This document shows, one piece after another, positions 43,998 to 56,765 of a stretch of DNA of 64,000 nucleotides. Both the position numbers and the translations under genes were made by a program. Origin of the DNA: Lathyrus oleraceus (lineage: Eukaryota > Streptophyta > Magnoliopsida > Fabales > Fabaceae); the NCBI RefSeq assembly GCF_024323335.1, contig NC_066582.1, positions 87,230,944-87,294,943 on the forward strand, in the 5' to 3' direction. The number at the start of each line of letters is the position of its first letter. Within the stretch, counting starts at the first letter, position 1. The notes under the pieces are model-generated. The model was not told the origin of the DNA, ran no database searches, and saw nothing but the letters and a program-made list of their open reading frames with translations.

Positions 43998-46840
43998 TTT
44001 TTTAATAAACAATGATTCATTCAAGAAAAGATCGAGTCTAAGGGTACTCAAACCTGATATATACAACAAAAATTAATGTCTTTCCTAAAATAAAACAAGG
44101 GCAAAGTATTCCAATCACAAAACTCCTAAAAGGAGATGGATTGCAACTTACACCTAACCATTTCCACGATAGAAATTTGATAGTCTGTCATACACTTGTC
44201 AAAATTGAAAATGATGCCTTTAAACATAAGAGCATTAGGCATCAACCAAATATTCCATAAAGAAGTCAACTAAACCACACTAATAATGTTCTTTCATCAT
44301 TTTCCTTGACAAATTAGAATAAGAGAAGACAGGTCCTCAATAGATAAAGTCAAATTGCTTCCTAACCAATTACACATCTTTGCCAAAATTCTTCTAGAAA
44401 CTTCACACATGCTAAATAAATGAATCTTTGATTCCTCTTCCTTAAAACAGAAAGCACAATTGTTATATATATCATCTACCACAATATCTCTTCTCATTAA
44501 CTGATCTCTTGTTGGAAGCCTATTGAGGGTCAATCTCCATCCGAACATCAGAATGTTAAACGGAGTCTGCACCTTCCAAACAAAAGAGAGAGCATATCGC
44601 ACTTCTTCGGTCACCAACCCAACAATTGACCTTGAAACTAAAACTTCAAAACAAAATTTAACATAAAACACCTCATTGGCTTCACACGTCCAATCGAACT
44701 CGTCCGCCACATTCTGCACTAACTCGGCGTTTGATAACATATAATGAACTTCCTCCAATTATAATTTGTCAACAACATTATGGTTTATCATAATATCCTA
44801 AAAACTACAGCACCACGACCCACCATTCAACCCTCATGCATCTGCAACACTAATAAAAGGATCAACCGTTGCAATATAAATATTAGGAAAAGCATCCTTC
44901 AAAGATTGATTGCCTATTTCTATGGCAAAAGGAAATCCTTCTTCCGTCATTTAACCTGCACTTGATAAAATCAGAAAACAAGAATGATTTTCTTTAGAAT
45001 TAATATCCACCATTATAAGATCCCTCCACCATATATAATCTTCTTTGAAATCACTCTTTTGTCGCTAATAAATATTTTTGCTTCTAGATTCTTATACCTA
45101 TACCACAACAATCAACTCCATAAAGCATTCTTCTCCTTCAAAATCCCTCACTTCCACTTAATCAAAATAGCCTTGTCCAAACCCTCGATGCTCTTAATAC
45201 CAAGACCCTGATAATCTTTAGGTTTACACACTAAGTTCCAACTGACCCGATGAATGGTCCTCTTATTCTCATCCCCTCGCCACATCAATTTTCTTTGAAT
45301 GATTTGAATGTCATTTAACACCTTAATAGGAGCTTTGTAAAAAGACAATGTGTATATCGGAGTGGAGCTCAGAACAGAGTTAATCAACCCTACTCTCCTA
45401 CCCAAAGAAAGATGTCTCCCTTTCCACATAGATAACCTTTTCCTAATTATTTCTTACCAACTCCTTCCATATGTAATCTCTTTTAGGACTATCCCCGACC
45501 ATCACACGAAGAAATTTAAAAGGCAGATAATCAATACCGCAAGATAGAAAGGAAGATGTTACGTTCATACTCCAGTCACAAAAATTAATACCAAAAATGT
45601 TACTTTTATAAAAGTTAACTCTCAACTCTGAGATCATTTCGAATCCTCTCAAAATAACCTTAACGCTCCACAATTTATCACGATTACCATCTTCTAAGAT
45701 AATCGTGTCATTTGTGAACCGTAGAATATCAACAAATTCCTCTTCATTAATTATGAATCCTCTAAATTCCCTTAACTCTACTTGCTATGTCCATTAACCA
45801 TGTAAGGCCTTCCATGACTATTACAAACAAGAAAGGAAATAATGGATCTACTTGTCTTAAGCCTCTCTCCACCTTGAATATTTAAATAGGTACCACTATT
45901 TCCTTCCTCTGACTTCTCTAAAACCTCCACCGCATTGAAATACGTATCCTGAACCATCTCCAATAAATTATCCTGAATCGTCGTTGTCATATCCTTTAAA
46001 TTGTCCTCTGTAGCATGAATATCAATCAACACCTATCATCAGCCCTATCAAGGACTACCAACGCCTTATCGCCATTGACTTCTTCACAAATCACATCTAT
46101 TTTGTTGTCTAGCTTATCTTCATCATATTTGCCTACCTCGATATACATGTCTCTATCTTCTTCCTCTGAATCTCTGGTACTCATCCCCATCTCTAAATCA
46201 TCAGACTTTGGTCCTGAGACGACATTAATGATCTTCCTGCTTGTTTCACCTACTCAACCCTGCGTCTCTTCCATTATCTTGATTCTAAACATATTTTCAT
46301 TAATTTATATCTTTAGAAATTCATTCATCACCGATTCACACCTAGCTCTGATCATAAGCCTAGCAACATCCATCTTTTCTTTCGTACTAGTGTTGTCACC
46401 ACTACAAATATAAACACCCAACATCGCTATTACGAGCTCAAAAAACCTTTGATTCCGTGCATGGCATGGTAGCCCACAGCATCGTAACCACATTACCCTT
46501 TCAAGATCCACATCATTTGATTTCCATTTCCTGATTTCTTTAAACCACTTTCCTAACCAGTATCTACCTCCCTCAATCAACGATTTCATCTCCCCATCGA
46601 CAAGGTCCTCTAGAAGACAAAGATTAGCACCCATAGGAGTTACTTTAACAGAGAAATATCCCTCAAAATGAAACATTTCTTGCATGCTATATGTTAATCC
46701 CGAATTCTCCACCACTCATACAGATGCTTTTTCGAATATGGTTAACTCATCTTCTTCTGTTTGAAACTTCAAATGAATGGTTGGATGTTCACTTGTTTTT
46801 GGTAGGTTAAAACGGAAGCTCTGTCCTTTGGTGAGAAGTT
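43998..46840 (-). pseudogene. Decayed LINE (L1-type non-LTR retrotransposon)
   Basis: On the minus strand, 46,715-46,305 resembles the N-terminal DUF4283-like part (GYFSVKVTPMGANLCLLEDL). After a deletion, RT motifs appear: GLRQVDPLFPFLF near 45,860 and FTNDT near 45,715, where the catalytic FADD is altered. Then follow LSLGRRVGLINSVLSSTPIY (45,415-45,356) and a Cys-rich RT zinc-binding region, CAFCFKEEESKIHLFSMCE (about 44,455-44,399). A short A-rich tail is likely at about 43,998. The endonuclease and first half of RT are missing, and stops separate the blocks. It is inactive. Confidence 0.8.
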
Positions 46841-48128
46841 AGACTCTCTCTCTATCTCTAAATTCATTCTTAAGTGTTACTTTGTTTTAATTTAATGAAA
46901 GGTCTCTAGAAAAATCTACCAAAATATGAAAGATCCAATTTAGCCATTAAGAACAATAAAGGTGTTTTTTAGTCTTTATGAGAAATAGGTTGATTCAACT
47001 AAATCTCTGTGATCTAACATAGAAAAATTAGTTTTATTATGTTGACATGTATGCTTCGATTTATTAAGCGATCGTCCAACCTTTTATACAATTAGGTCAT
47101 TAACAGGAGACAAGTTAGTTACTACAATAATTACAAAAGAGAAAAAAACATTTATATATAATACATTTTTTCATAAAATAATGAAGCGTTAAAACAATTT
47201 ATGTTAGAATTTTAAAATAAAATCAATTATTTGTTAGATAATAGATATACACAACGTAAATGTAACAATTAAAATTTACGACCACTTTGTATTTCTAATG
47301 TATGTAATATTTATTCACTCATGACTTGCATCACTTCAAGAGTCATATGTAATACATGAAAAATGAGATATAATGTATTCTTTTACATGATATTTTGATG
47401 GTGTCGTGCGTTGATGACTTTTAATTTATGAGAATGAAGGAGAATCAATTATGTATGATTTATTTAATATTTAAAATTAATTTTTAATTTAAACTTAATG
47501 ATATATTAATAATATTTTTACAATTAATTTAGTAAAGCTTAAGTTTCTATACAAAAGAAAAATTATCAATTTTATATTAAGTTAAAATTAAATTATTTGA
47601 GTCGAGTCTCTAATTCAAACATTGTTTATAGAGAAGTTTTTCGAAATTTCTAATGAAAAATAGTTGAAAATATATTTTGATGGTGAATAAGTTGTTTTTT
47701 TTTTTTTTTTCTTATTTCTAATGGTGACTTATATGATAATTCTTATATTTGTCAGACACGTGTGTCACACATGTCAAAAGTCTAGTTTTTATTCTAAAAA
47801 TGACGAATCTTTTTATGAAAAAAATATTAAATGTATGACATCCACAACACATCAAATTCACAACTTAAATCATACGTTAAAATATTAGAAATAATTTTAA
47901 GAGAGAAAACATTAAAACCAATCTTTCAAATCCACAAACATAACAAAAAAATAGTAATAACAATGGTATAACATCTCAACATTAAATATTTGGCATGTAG
48001 GCAAATAATACAAAGTGATAAAAGAAAAATATTCAAAATCATAGAACTACATAAGGACCTTACCTCTATTCACCACCTGCAATCTACAATGCATATGCAC
48101 CAGCGCAAGCGTAAACCTCAATAAGCAT
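46841..48128. other. AT-rich stretch without a recognisable gene
   Basis: No credible frame. There is a T run at about 47,697-47,711. Nothing else is recognised. Confidence 0.65.
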
Positions 48129-48197
48129 TATGATAAGTGTTCATGTATGAATACAAGGAGTGGTATGATAAGTGTTCATGTATGAATACAAGGAGTG
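48129..48197. repeat. 35-bp tandem duplication
   Basis: Two copies of a unit containing TGATAAGTGTTCATGTATGA begin at 48,129 and 48,164. Confidence 0.9.
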
Positions 48198-49600
48198 CAT
48201 AAAGTATGGGTTCAATAATTGTAGATGCACAGAACCCTCAACCATTGTGTGGCTACGCCTTTGGACGGAGGTCTTCGCGCTAGGTTTTTTGCATGCAAAA
48301 GTGAAAAAGATTTGGGGAGTCAGAGTGAGTGACCTTAGGATTTAACTGCATTAAATGACATTATTGTCATTCAAACGTCTTTGCAGGATTGTTCTTACAC
48401 GTGACCTTAAGTCTGTAGGGTAAGATGAGTCATTCCCTTAAGGGTGCTCAAGTGCCCTCAAGTTTCATTATGATCTCGAGGTGAATCATACATTTTATTT
48501 TTGTTTGCATATCTTCCTTTATTTTGGATCATCAATTTATCTATCTCACTCCACTATATAAAGGTTTTTTCTCCTTTCAAATTGTGGTTTCCCTCTTTGT
48601 ACAAACTATCTTTTTCTTTTTTTTTCTTCTTTTGCCAATTTTGATTATTTCTCCTTCAGTTCTAGAAGCGTATTGCTTTGTTTATCTGTTCATACATTTG
48701 GATTTCACAAATTCCTTGGATATTCGTGCTTTAGAGTGACCCTTCATCATATATTTCTTCTCATACTTCCGATTTCCTCTAGGTACCATTTTTTCCCTCT
48801 TGTTTACTATTGTCGCCTCCTACTCTTTCTTTTAGAATGGCCAAGATATGAATGAATATGAAATCATTGTAGAGATACCTAATGATGATGATGATATACA
48901 TAATGTTTCATCTCGCATCGAAATAGTAAACCCATAAATAATGAATGTCACTACTTTGGCCATTTCCCAACCCCGGGAAAACCTTAATAGTTGGAATATT
49001 TTAAGGATCATTACTTCTTAGTCACTCAACGCTTGAGAAATGGTCCAAGCCCTCATAATCCTTAATAGTAATAGTACTGATTGTCTTTTTTACTTTGTCT
49101 TGAAAAATGGTCCAAGCCCTTTCAGTCCATCCTTGAGAAAATTACTATGGGTGGAAATCAGAGCATCCCTCATGCTTTTTCCCTTCTATAGATTTTCATG
49201 ACCTAGGGCCCCCGCGTGGTTAGGGAAGTCCAGTATTGCCTCCCAAAAGGGGCATTGGGTTTGAGGTTGCAAGTTAAACCTGGTAAATATCTTAGTGCAA
49301 GGAAGACTGTTGCTTTGATCATGTGTAAAAGTTCAAGTTGTTGATATTGAAAATCTTAAGAGAAAACTCTTAGGGAACGAAGTAAGTTGTATGCTTTAAG
49401 AAAAAACACTATAATTTCTAGTGTGATCTCTCTAAGTATATCTCTTTAAGTTTTTGTTCTTAATTTTTATGTTGATTAATCTATACTTTTATTCTCTTAT
49501 TAAAATCAAACAACTTAAAATTAACCTTTTATGAAACGCTTTTCCAAAACTAGTTAGCACAATCTCTATTTCCTTGTGTTTGAAATTGTTTGGTGAACAA
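48198..49600 (+). mobile_element. Possible degenerate copia LTR and flank
   Basis: No gene. CCACTATATAAAGG at about 48,550 could be a LTR promoter. The right end runs into a PBS-like AGTGGCATTAGAG at 49,600-49,612, three changes from the initiator-Met tRNA type used by copia elements. The left boundary is unknown. Confidence 0.35.
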
Positions 49601-49639
49601 GTGGCATTAGAGTCTAACTCCTGTTATAAGACTAATTGT

Positions 49640-50690
49640 CTCAAGAGATAGGAATGACTTCAAACGGTTCACTAAACAAACCTAAATCCTTTAATGAGAG
49701 GGGTGTTCTTATTGGAAAAAGAAGATGAAAATCTTTATAGAGGGAATGTATTGTGATATCTGAGCTAATGTAAAAAAATGGTCCCTTTATTCCTACACGT
49801 CTAGTTGATGGTGTTGTGAAAAATAAACCTAAAGAATTTTGGACCAAAGAGGATAAGGAAAATGTGTAATAAAATTTGAAAGCAAAAAACTATCATCATT
49901 ATTGCTTTAGACATGAATGAGTTCTTTTGTGTTTCACGTTGTAGTTATACAAAAGAAATATGGGATACCCTTCAAACTACCTATGAAGGTGCAACCGAGG
50001 TAAAATGGCTAGAATGAACACAATGACCCATGAGTATTAATTTTTTTTAAATGAAACTTGAAAAAAATATTCAGAAAATGGAAACACAATTTTTTTTAAT
50101 CACTTAAGAACTATGGAAAAAAAAAATTCTAAATAAAGGTTTAATTAAAAAAATGCATTTATGCCTAAATCACAAATGGCAACCTAAAGTCGTTGTGATT
50201 TATGAATCTAAAGATTTTTCTACTATGAATTTGACTACCTTGTTTGGAAAATTGTAGGAATATGAAATGAAACTAAAAAAGTTATTTTAGAATGAAGAAG
50301 GTGATAAGAGAAAGTCTTGAACTAAAATCTACAGATGTCAAAGACATGGAGTCGGAAGATGAAGACTATCAAAGTGAAAGTGATCAAGACAAACATCTAA
50401 TATTTTGAAAATTCAAATAATCCCTAAGACACGAAAAACATCCTCCAAAATTCTAGAAGAAAAGAAAAAAAAAATCAACATTCATACCAACATGCTTTCA
50501 GTGCAGAAAGAAAGGACATAAAGCTAGAATGTGTGCATAATCAAATAAAATTTCAAAGATATATATGATATCAAAAAGGATCGGAAAGATTCTACATTAC
50601 ATGGGATGATAATGACATGGAATTATCCGATAAATCTAGAAAAGAGGAAGAAATCGTCCTATGTCCCGTGACAGACCACAAATAAAATAA
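49640..50690 (+). pseudogene. Decayed Ty1/copia gag (SIRE/Maximus-like)
   Basis: The plus strand gives, across several frames and stops, MYCDIWANVKNGPFIPTRLV, KEMWDTLQ-like and MNTMTHEY-like stretches, a FGKLQEYEMEL-like stretch and a zinc knuckle CFQCRKKGHKARMC (CX2CX4HX4C, 50,493-50,534). The order and spacing fit copia Gag. Many stops; no protease, integrase or RT follows. Inactive. Confidence 0.7.
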
Positions 50691-51177
50691 GGTAAATAAT
50701 CTAACATCTAATTTACTTATAATGAGCTTTTCATCATCTATAAAATGTTAAATAGTAAATCAAGTAAATTAAATAAAAAAAACCTAGTGTCTATCTCTAA
50801 GTCAACTATTTCTTCTCTTGATAAAGAAAATAAAACATGTTGCAAAAAATATCCTATATTAGAGAAGAAGAAATATTCTTAAGACCTCTACTTCCCATTC
50901 TCCTCCTTCTTATGGAAATTATGATGAACCTATCAAGTATGAAAAATGAAACCTTTTAAAAAATAAAATATTTTCATTACCATTTAATATTAATTTGATC
51001 ATTATCATACTTTATTTCAAAAACTAAATAGAACTCAAAATGTCATATTGCATGTCTTCTATTCTTGTGAGTACACAATGCCACCATTAGATTATAAAAA
51101 TGATAATAACCCGACAAATATAATTTTTATAATGAGTCAATCATATAGAAATAAAAATAAATAAAATAAATGTTAAT
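50691..51177. other. AT-rich stretch without a recognisable gene
   Basis: It may be the tail of the decayed copia sequence to the left; no motif is seen. Confidence 0.5.
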
Positions 51178-51423
51178 TTGGTCCAATCGGTTTCAATTTT
51201 TGACGGATCCAAAATAATAATCTTGTTTGGACATCAATTCTCGGGGTTCAATACGAGGGAACATATTTCATTGGAGTCTTCATTTATGAACAACATACAC
51301 TGTGAGGGACACATCGCATACTCACACAAAACCTTAAATGTTCAAGTCTTCACTTTTCTAATGAATGTGGAACTTCCCCACACTTTGTTTCTCAAAGTTC
51401 TTAACTCAAACTTACTTTTTCTC

Positions 51424-51425
<2 letters not shown>

Positions 51426-51466
<41 letters not shown>
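51426..51466. repeat. Poly-C tract, 41 bases (G41 on the minus strand)
   Basis: An uninterrupted run of 41 C inside the left LTR-like repeat. The homologous right repeat has no such tract. Confidence 0.9.
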
Positions 51467-51469
<3 letters not shown>

Positions 51470-51863
51470 CAATTCTCTCAAGTGTGAGTTTATTTACAAT
51501 GTTCCCTCTCGAGCGAACACTATTTTGTCCATTTACACTTGTACCACCATTGACACTCTTCAACAAGACACCTCTTATTCACTACCCGTGGGGAGTACTT
51601 TCGATACAAGAAAATCGGTCCCTCACTCGAACCAAAGGCTTCTGAAACCACTATTTGGGTCATCTAATTTGGGGGTCAAACAAGAGGGAGCATTTTCATT
51701 CTTGAGACTTTTTCTTTTTTGATCTCTTCTCATTCTCGTTGAAACGAGCATGCAAAGAGATCTCTTTGCCTTATCACAATTTCTCCCATCCATTTTTTAT
51801 TCATGTTCCTCAAGAGAGCTTTGAAGCTCCTCCTTGCTCGTTATCGTAAGATCATTCTATTCC

Positions 51864-52330
51864 TCAATCTCTATTCACTATGACTATGTTATTGAATCTT
51901 GCTATTAAAGAACGTAATATTTTTGGGACAACGGAATATTCTGTAACAATTTCTCCATACGTCTTTACTTGGTTCACCAGCCGAGTAATTCTTGTTGTCT
52001 TCTTCTCCTCCATTTGAATCAATTCAAGTTGGCGTTTGTGAGATTGTAACCTCCTCACCTTCTCCTTGGCATCCCCTGCGTATGCCTTCTCAAGAATTTT
52101 CCACGCTTGCTTCGATGATTCACAATCACCAACTTTCTCAAAGTTATTCGTATTAACACATTAATGGATTAAAAATAGCGCATTAAAATCTTTCTTCTTT
52201 TCCTCCTTATGCGTTGCTCGTTGTGCATCAGTTGCACTTTCGATAAGAGGATTCACACCATTCTCGATCAAGGAAGGATAATTTTGCAGAGATTCTTTCA
52301 TTGGAGACAGAATTCATGTTTGCACAGTAG
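51864..52330 (-). pseudogene. Copia gag (UBN2-type) fragment
   Basis: The minus strand reads NNFEKVGDCESSKQAWKILE then YAGDAKEKVRRLQSHKRQLE and ITRLVNQVKTYGEIV, the usual central order of copia Gag. A stop interrupts near 52,160 and the C-terminal half is missing. Confidence 0.75.
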
Positions 52331-52600
52331 GTGTTTGATGAATCAAACTTGGCTATTGACGTGTCGGGATATCAATTCTCAGGGGTCAACATGAGAGAAT
52401 ATTTTTCATTGAGGTCTTCCTTTACGAGCAACACGTCTTGTGAGAGACACATTGCATACTCAATCAAAACCTTAAGGCAATACGTGTGTGAGTTCTCTCA
52501 GTTATAAATGTTCAAGTCTTCACTTTTCTAATCAATGTGAAACTTCCTCACACCTTATTTCTCAAAGTTCTTAACTCACTTACTTGTTACAACACATTCA

Positions 52601-53768
52601 AATTTGGTCGAAGCAACCTAATACTATCCAAATTAAACAATTGAATCAACTCAACATCCAACCTGATCCATTTGCACACAAAAAAAAGTGTCGGTCGGTT
52701 TCAATCGAACGGTTCGAATTTTTCCATCCTAAATATGTATTATGTTCTGATGAATAAAGTGATTTGGTTGTATGTCTCATCACATTTGGAACTTTACTTT
52801 ATTAAAAAAACTGTTGAGAAAAACAATTCATTCTAATTCTAAAAAAAAGTATTGCGATAAATTCCAAAAATTCCTCTAACACGTATACCAAAAGCTTTAG
52901 CTTTTACTGAGAGATCAAATCTATATAAACCATCAAAATTAGAGGAATGGTTTGAGACTTTGGGTGACTTTACTGTAGTAGATGACTTTGTGACTTTAGT
53001 TAATATGATAAAATAATGAATAATTAATGTAAATTATATTGATGTGAGATAATAATTTATCAACTAAAGTTACCAAAATTACAATATGTCAAAGTCACTA
53101 AATCTTCTCCTATAAAGTTTTATTCTCCTCCTATTGAGTAATTCCTCATACAAATAACCCCTGGAATCAAAGTTGAACTATAGGTCCAAACTTTTATTCT
53201 CAATTTTTTTTAAATGGTTTTATCTTCATTTTCAGAGGATATTTTTTTTTGTAAAACACATTATTTTCATCTTAAAATAAAACTGTTCTTTTTTTGCATT
53301 TTAGAAAAAAGATAGTATTTTCATTACAATTTTTTTTAATAAAACTAATTTCTTTAAACAAAAATTACTTCCCAAAATAATTGAGTTCCTCACACAAATA
53401 ATTTGATAAAGGAGCTGAGACCACAAAAAGATTAGCTAAACAGGAGACAAGTTAGAAAAACATTTTAACATGTCATGGAACCTTCTTATTTCAAATAAGG
53501 CTCCAATAACCAGCCAAATCCAAATCACTTGTGTAAATATATAGTATGTATGATATCCTATTTAAAATATGAACTTTTACTCAATCTATACTCCCACAAA
53601 AAGTTGTTGAATTCATCGAAACACCCATCAAAAACTAACAAATGCACGCGTATGTGACCATAAAAATGTACTAATTACCTGGCAAAAGAACCATTAAAAG
53701 ATAATTATACGAATTGATCACCATCGCCATTGACCATGTGGGCTGTTTCAAAGAGCACTGAATTCAAC
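52601..53768. other. 3' flank of CCCH gene 2, no gene
   Basis: From about 52,750 it is similar to the flanks of genes 1 and 3 (shared CAAACTTTTATTCTCAATTT and TAAACAGGAGACAAGTTAGA words), so it belongs to duplication unit 2. Confidence 0.65.
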
Positions 53769-55965
53769 TCAGGGCTCCCTTGGCAAATCAGGACGTTCGG
53801 GAGATAAATCATCAATCCAATCGCCATATATACGGTTGATCTTGTTTAATTTCTTCCAAAGTAATTCCTTCTTTACCTTCTTCTCCTCTTCCGTCATCGC
53901 AGATACTCTTGCTGGTAATGTAGGTGCATATTTGGCAGAAGAACGTGTTGTTCTTAAAGTTGGAGTGACAGCTTTTGTTGAATTTGTCATAGTAACTGCA
54001 GCTTCAGCTTCAATGCCTCCTCCACCAGGAACTTGTAACTCTGAAAATACATGCAAATCAAACAGTTTCAATTGTTATAATCATCTTTTAATTTTTGTTC
54101 ACAGAATTCGTGTTCAAGTTATGACACGAAAATTAACATGATTTAAATAAACTTATGCAAAGGCAATGTCACAATTGTTTGTGATATTATCTATCCGTTA
54201 GAATATAGCAGAGTTCATTTTTTGGCATGTGCCAAAATAGTGTAACCAAAAAATACGTTGAGAAGTAATTTTGGTGCCTACATGTGTAACCACGAGTACC
54301 TGACGAGTATCTGGTATGCTGCAATAAAGATACACGGAGTATCCGTGTTGCCCATGGCGGATGGCAAAACTTGACAGAAATTAAAAAATCCACCTTATAA
54401 ACACGCCATTGCAGCCTATGGCGACCATCCCTTTACCAATTGGCTTTTGTGGCTGTCAAAATATCCGCCATGCACAAGGTTGCTAGATAGTCGCTGTGCT
54501 GCACAATACCGTTATAGCATAACGGAAGTTGGACAAACTGCTATTGTTTCGTGATACGTTATTTATCATAAAATGTCGTCAAATTGCCATTATAACAGAC
54601 CTATAACACACTACTGCATAGCAGATTTTTGACAATCTGCTATTGACCACACTGGCCACACCATTCTGCTATAGCACCGCCATTTAACAACAGTGATATC
54701 TGAACTTTGGGAAAAGAATTACTATCAATAGCAGATGGCAGATTGCAGCGACCAGCCAAAAACTAACCATATAAACATGGGTTTGCGCGGCAGGCACAAC
54801 ATCCCTCACGCCAAGGCGTGGCTGTGACAGAAATTTGACAACACGGCAAAAATGTAATCACTGATCATACAGACAGGTGGCGCATTACTTAAAAACTGAA
54901 GCAACATCTGTCATATGTACAAATACCAAAGGTGAAATCAAGTTCCAGTGAATTTGATCAACTTTCTAAGAAAGATACTTTTTGTGGAGACAAGGCAAAG
55001 GGATAACAAGTAGGAAGAGCAAGTTTATGCCAAATCAAACATGAAAACATCATACACAACAACAAAAACAACACGCATTCAAACACTGGAATTGTACATC
55101 ATATCACAGAAAATGACCTTCTACACATCATTGAACAAAATAAAACAGTAGGACTCTAATGAGAAAAAAAATCAATCTTATTACCTGCATCTCCATGAGC
55201 AAAGTTACAGTCATCACCATAGGTACAGCTTCGGGTATGCTTCGACTTGGGACAGATCTTAGTCTTCCAATAAGTACCCCTAGGTGGCTTGGTCACAGTC
55301 TTACTGCCTTCCAAATTATTACCAATAGTTCTAATGGTGATTGCAGCGGACTCTCTTTTTTTCCAAGAATCGTTCATAAACTTAGCAGTATCCCTATTCC
55401 CGCCCAACTGCTGCCATTGGAGCTCCTGCCAGTTTGGTGGTGGCTGCCTTAACTCTTCTTTCCCATGAGCATAGCTACAATTTTCACTGTTTATGCAGCT
55501 ACGAAACACGAAGTTAGCACAAAGACGGGTCTTGAAGAAAATGTCGTTCATAAACTTAGAAGTATACCTATTCCCGCCCAAATGCAGCCGCTGGAGCTCC
55601 TTCCAGTTTGGTGGTGGCTGCCTTAACTCTTCTTTCGCATGAGCATAGGTACAATTTTCACCTTTTATGCAGCTACGAGACATGAACTTGGTACAAAGAC
55701 GGGTCTTGAAGAAAATGATGGCAGCTTGATTGTTTGATGGAGGATGATTCATCCTTGAAGGAGGGTCCATCAAATCAATGGAATGCTCGTTGTCAGGAAT
55801 TCTTGGCCTTGTGAAGGAATGAGAAGGATCCAATGATGAACATGGTTCGAAATGTTGATGGTTCATTGGGAATTGAAGCCTCACTTTATTGATATCGCTG
55901 TTGGATGATGAGACGACTTGCGGTGGTGACATGTTAAAGATTGGAATGTTGTCTGGGTCAGTCAT
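53769..55965 (-). CDS. CCCH zinc-finger protein, gene 2 (350 aa, two exons)
   Basis: Exon 1 is 55,965-55,185 and exon 2 is 54,040-53,769; a 1,144-bp GT-AG intron sits at the same phase as in gene 1. The joined length of 1,053 nt is in frame. Fingers: C91-X7-C-X5-C-X3-H109, C149-X7-C-X5-C-X3-H167 and C238-X8-C-X5-C-X3-H257. The second finger is not the gene 1 type: residues 84-141 and 142-199 are tandem copies (each starts IFFKTRLC and ends KFMND), and the original finger 2 is gone. Exon 2 keeps the NRIYGDWIDD end. It is probably an RNA-binding protein like its paralogues but with altered finger content. The start is the ATG at MTDPDN. No stop or frameshift. Confidence 0.86.
54470..54700. mobile_element. 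MITE-like sequence in the intron of gene 2
   Basis: Diverged relative of the gene 1 intron sequence (GGAAGTTGGACAAAC, then CTGCTATAGCACCGCC-like words). Confidence 0.4.
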
Positions 55966-56032
55966 GGCTATTGCTAAAACTATAAAAAAAAATCAGGTTT
56001 GGTGAAAATTTGAGTCTTTTGATTTGATTATA

Positions 56033-56051
56033 GTTGATGAATCAGATCAAC
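56033..56051 (-). other. Degenerate 5' UTR hairpin of gene 2
   Basis: GTTGAT at 56,033-56,038 can pair with ATCAAC at 56,046-56,051, a shortened version of the 8-bp stem in genes 1 and 3, at the equivalent position. Confidence 0.5.
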
Positions 56052-56312
56052 ATTGAAAGAAAATTAGGAACTGAATCAAGAACTTGTATCAAGAATGAAA
56101 TAGTGACATGCAGATGGTTACGATGTTGATCAAATAATTAAATGATGAATGAAGAAGAAAAGTGTGCTGTTGAGTGAGGGGCCTAATTTTGAGACAGAAA
56201 AGTCAGAACAAGAATTTTTGGATGAGAATATCAGGACAGAAATATGGTGGGATGATCAAGATTTGTAAGTTTTTTCTGGGTTGAGTACAGTTTGTTTAAA
56301 AAGAGTGAAAAT

Positions 56313-56320
56313 TATATATA
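56313..56320 (-). promoter_or_regulatory. TATA box of gene 2
   Basis: TATATATA beside the conserved AAAAAGAGTGAAA, about 350 bp upstream of the ATG. Confidence 0.6.
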
Positions 56321-56339
56321 GTGCACACTTTCAAGGTTA

Positions 56340-56765
56340 ACAAAATTATATATAGGAATGTTCAAAAAACTACTGAACCGAGCCGAATTAAAGTTAGAAG
56401 AATTGAACCGTTATGTTTGGTTAGAGAAAAGAACCATGTTGCACAAACAATTCTAGAACCGAATCAAATGGCAAATAAACTGAACCGAAACTTAAACTGA
56501 ACCGAATCGATATTGAAAATAAAAAATGCTAAAAACAAGTTTAAAATTTTTATTAAAAAGAATTCGAAAAAAGTATAACGGCTCGGTTCTTTAACAAATG
56601 GTTCAGTTTGGGAAAATTTTGTCTTCTAACAGTTTAGTACGATATGGAATTCCAAACCAATATAGCAAACTAATAATTTTGGTTCGGTTCGGTTATGAAT
56701 ATATTGAAACGGTTCGTCGCGGTTTGGTTCAAATAACCGTTTACCATGGTTCGATTTGGTTTTCT
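56340..56765. mobile_element. Fold-back sequence of AACCGAA-type words upstream of gene 2
   Basis: The left half is rich in CTGAACCGAA words (56,373-56,510) and the right half in the opposite TTCGGTTCGGTT (56,578-56,760), so the two halves could pair over a long stretch. Only unit 2 has it, immediately beyond the promoter. Confidence 0.5.

Larger units (their letters stand above)
51228..52600 (-). mobile_element. Remnant of a second copia-type element with LTR-like ends
   Basis: Positions 51,228-51,417 and 52,365-52,585 are diverged direct repeats (both contain AAATGTTCAAGTCTTCACTT and TTCTCAAAGTTCTTAACTCA), on either side of a gag fragment. This looks like an internally deleted element on the minus strand with truncated LTRs. 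Confidence 0.6.

Noticed and set aside
51178..51645. 155-codon frame with a polyproline run
   Set aside because: The proline run is the poly-C tract; the rest is LTR-like DNA with no homologous open frame in the other repeat.
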